DNA of 64,000 bases from DASWJZ01 sp963846475. GTDB taxonomy: Bacteria; Pseudomonadota; Alphaproteobacteria; Rhizobiales; Afifellaceae. The notes under the pieces were generated by a model. That model saw only the letters and a program-made list of their open reading frames with translations, ran no database searches and was not told the DNA's origin. Positions 63,621 through 64,000 of the stretch are shown piece after piece. Positions within the stretch are counted from its first letter, which is position 1, and each line of letters opens with the position of its first letter. Both the position numbers and the translations under genes were made by a program. The stretch covers positions 868,001 through 932,000 of the forward strand of contig CAWJVZ010000004.1 of assembly GCA_963846475.1 (NCBI GenBank), given 5' to 3'.

Positions 63621-64000
63621 TTACGCCGCCTGTGCGCTGCGGTCGCGGCCGCCGCCGGAATCGTGATTCTTGGCGCCCTCCCCCGCCGCCTCGTCGATTG
63701 CCGCGAGCACCGCCTCCGGCGCGATGTGGTGGACCATGTGGCCGACGCCCGGCACCAGGTGGAAGGTGCTGCCCGAAAGCTCGTCGTGGAGCCGCTCCGA
63801 CTGCCGCTTCGTGGTGACCAGCCGGTCGGCGTCGCCGGCGACGATCACGGCCGGCACGGCCAGCTCGGAATAGCGCTTGCTGAGCCGCGCGGCGGCGGGG
63901 ATGAGCATCGCCGTCTCGACCGCCGCGGCGCGGATCGTTTCCGGCCTGAGCGCCAGCCATTTGGGAAATTTCTCGAAAGCCTCCGGCATCGGGTTGGGCC
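63621..64000 (-). CDS. alpha/beta hydrolase, C-terminal part (runs off window)
   Basis: This is the C-terminal 125 or so residues of an alpha/beta-fold hydrolase; the start lies beyond base 64000. The catalytic acid is in VPAVIVAGDADRLVT and the catalytic His in PGVGHMVHH, both in the expected order and spacing. The nucleophile would be in the part outside the window. A short charged tail (NHDSGGGRDRSAQAA) ends the protein. The substrate cannot be judged from this half. Confidence 0.85.
   Translation of the reverse strand, partial: PNPMPEAFEKFPKWLALRPETIRAAAVETAMLIPAAARLSKRYSELAVPAVIVAGDADRLVTTKRQSERLHDELSGSTFHLVPGVGHMVHHIAPEAVLAAIDEAAGEGAKNHDSGGGRDRSAQAA

Overview
The window is high-GC alphaproteobacterial DNA, most likely from the order Hyphomicrobiales (Rhizobiales). 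Pointers to this order are a giant growth-pole-ring (GPR/RgsE-type) protein with long coiled-coil repeats, a Tat-exported right-handed beta-helix protein of the TIGR03808 type, a Rhizobium-etli-type zinc asparaginase, a DUF1127 protein and intergenic palindromes typical of rhizobial genomes. No rRNA, tRNA, CRISPR array, phage or plasmid replication gene was seen.

Layout. 1-3.2 kb (minus): hcmB, hcl, meaH, hcmA, a B12-dependent 2-hydroxyisobutyryl-CoA mutase operon, cut by the window edge. 3.4-6 kb: an MHYT-PAS-GGDEF cyclase and two small proteins. 6-12.1 kb (minus): a CUT1 sugar ABC importer with a sugar isomerase and a Gfo/Idh/MocA dehydrogenase. 12.4-16.6 kb: a flavin monooxygenase, a DUF1127 protein, an acidic/Gly-rich secreted protein and recJ. 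16.7-22.5 kb (plus): a methyl-transfer operon (virulence-factor-family protein, MTHFR C-terminal-domain protein, MTHFR, methyl-H4folate:corrinoid methyltransferase, corrinoid-activating ASKHA protein). It is interrupted by a DUF559 nuclease gene framed by 41-bp perfect inverted repeats. 22.5-28 kb: two tandem GNAT proteins, a ferredoxin/ferredoxin-reductase pair, a DUF1194 protein and an orphan Hpt protein. 28.3-35.7 kb: the giant gpr gene. 36-40.3 kb (minus): an Mla/Mce-type lipid ABC transporter. 40.4-43.6 kb: dgcN-dgcA (D-glutamate catabolism) and an MFS transporter. 43.6-54 kb: housekeeping and stress genes (threonine-dehydratase-like, DUF971, moaA, sodB, cytochrome c', dihaem cytochrome, aminotransferase, haloacid dehalogenase, LOG, M20 peptidase). 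54-58.5 kb: DUF4332, mutA-mutB, YbjQ. 58.5-64 kb: TIGR03808 protein, asparaginase, DUF3750, a REP/RAYT locus, SugE-type exporter, HicAB and an alpha/beta hydrolase cut by the window edge.

How it fits together. Two coenzyme-B12 acyl-CoA mutases are present: a split 2-hydroxyisobutyryl-CoA mutase with its own ligase and chaperone, and an ordinary MutAB. The methyl-transfer operon also depends on a corrinoid, so B12 chemistry is a theme. The GPR protein and the Mla transporter are both envelope functions.

Caution. About 23 single-base indels (by my reading about 20 insertions and 3 deletions) break otherwise well-conserved genes. They cluster at 0-3, 29.8-34.1 and 37.9-41.9 kb, with isolated ones near 57.57 and 62.19 kb. 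I treat these as probable sequence errors and annotate each gene across its breaks. All assignments come from reading the sequence; no search was run.
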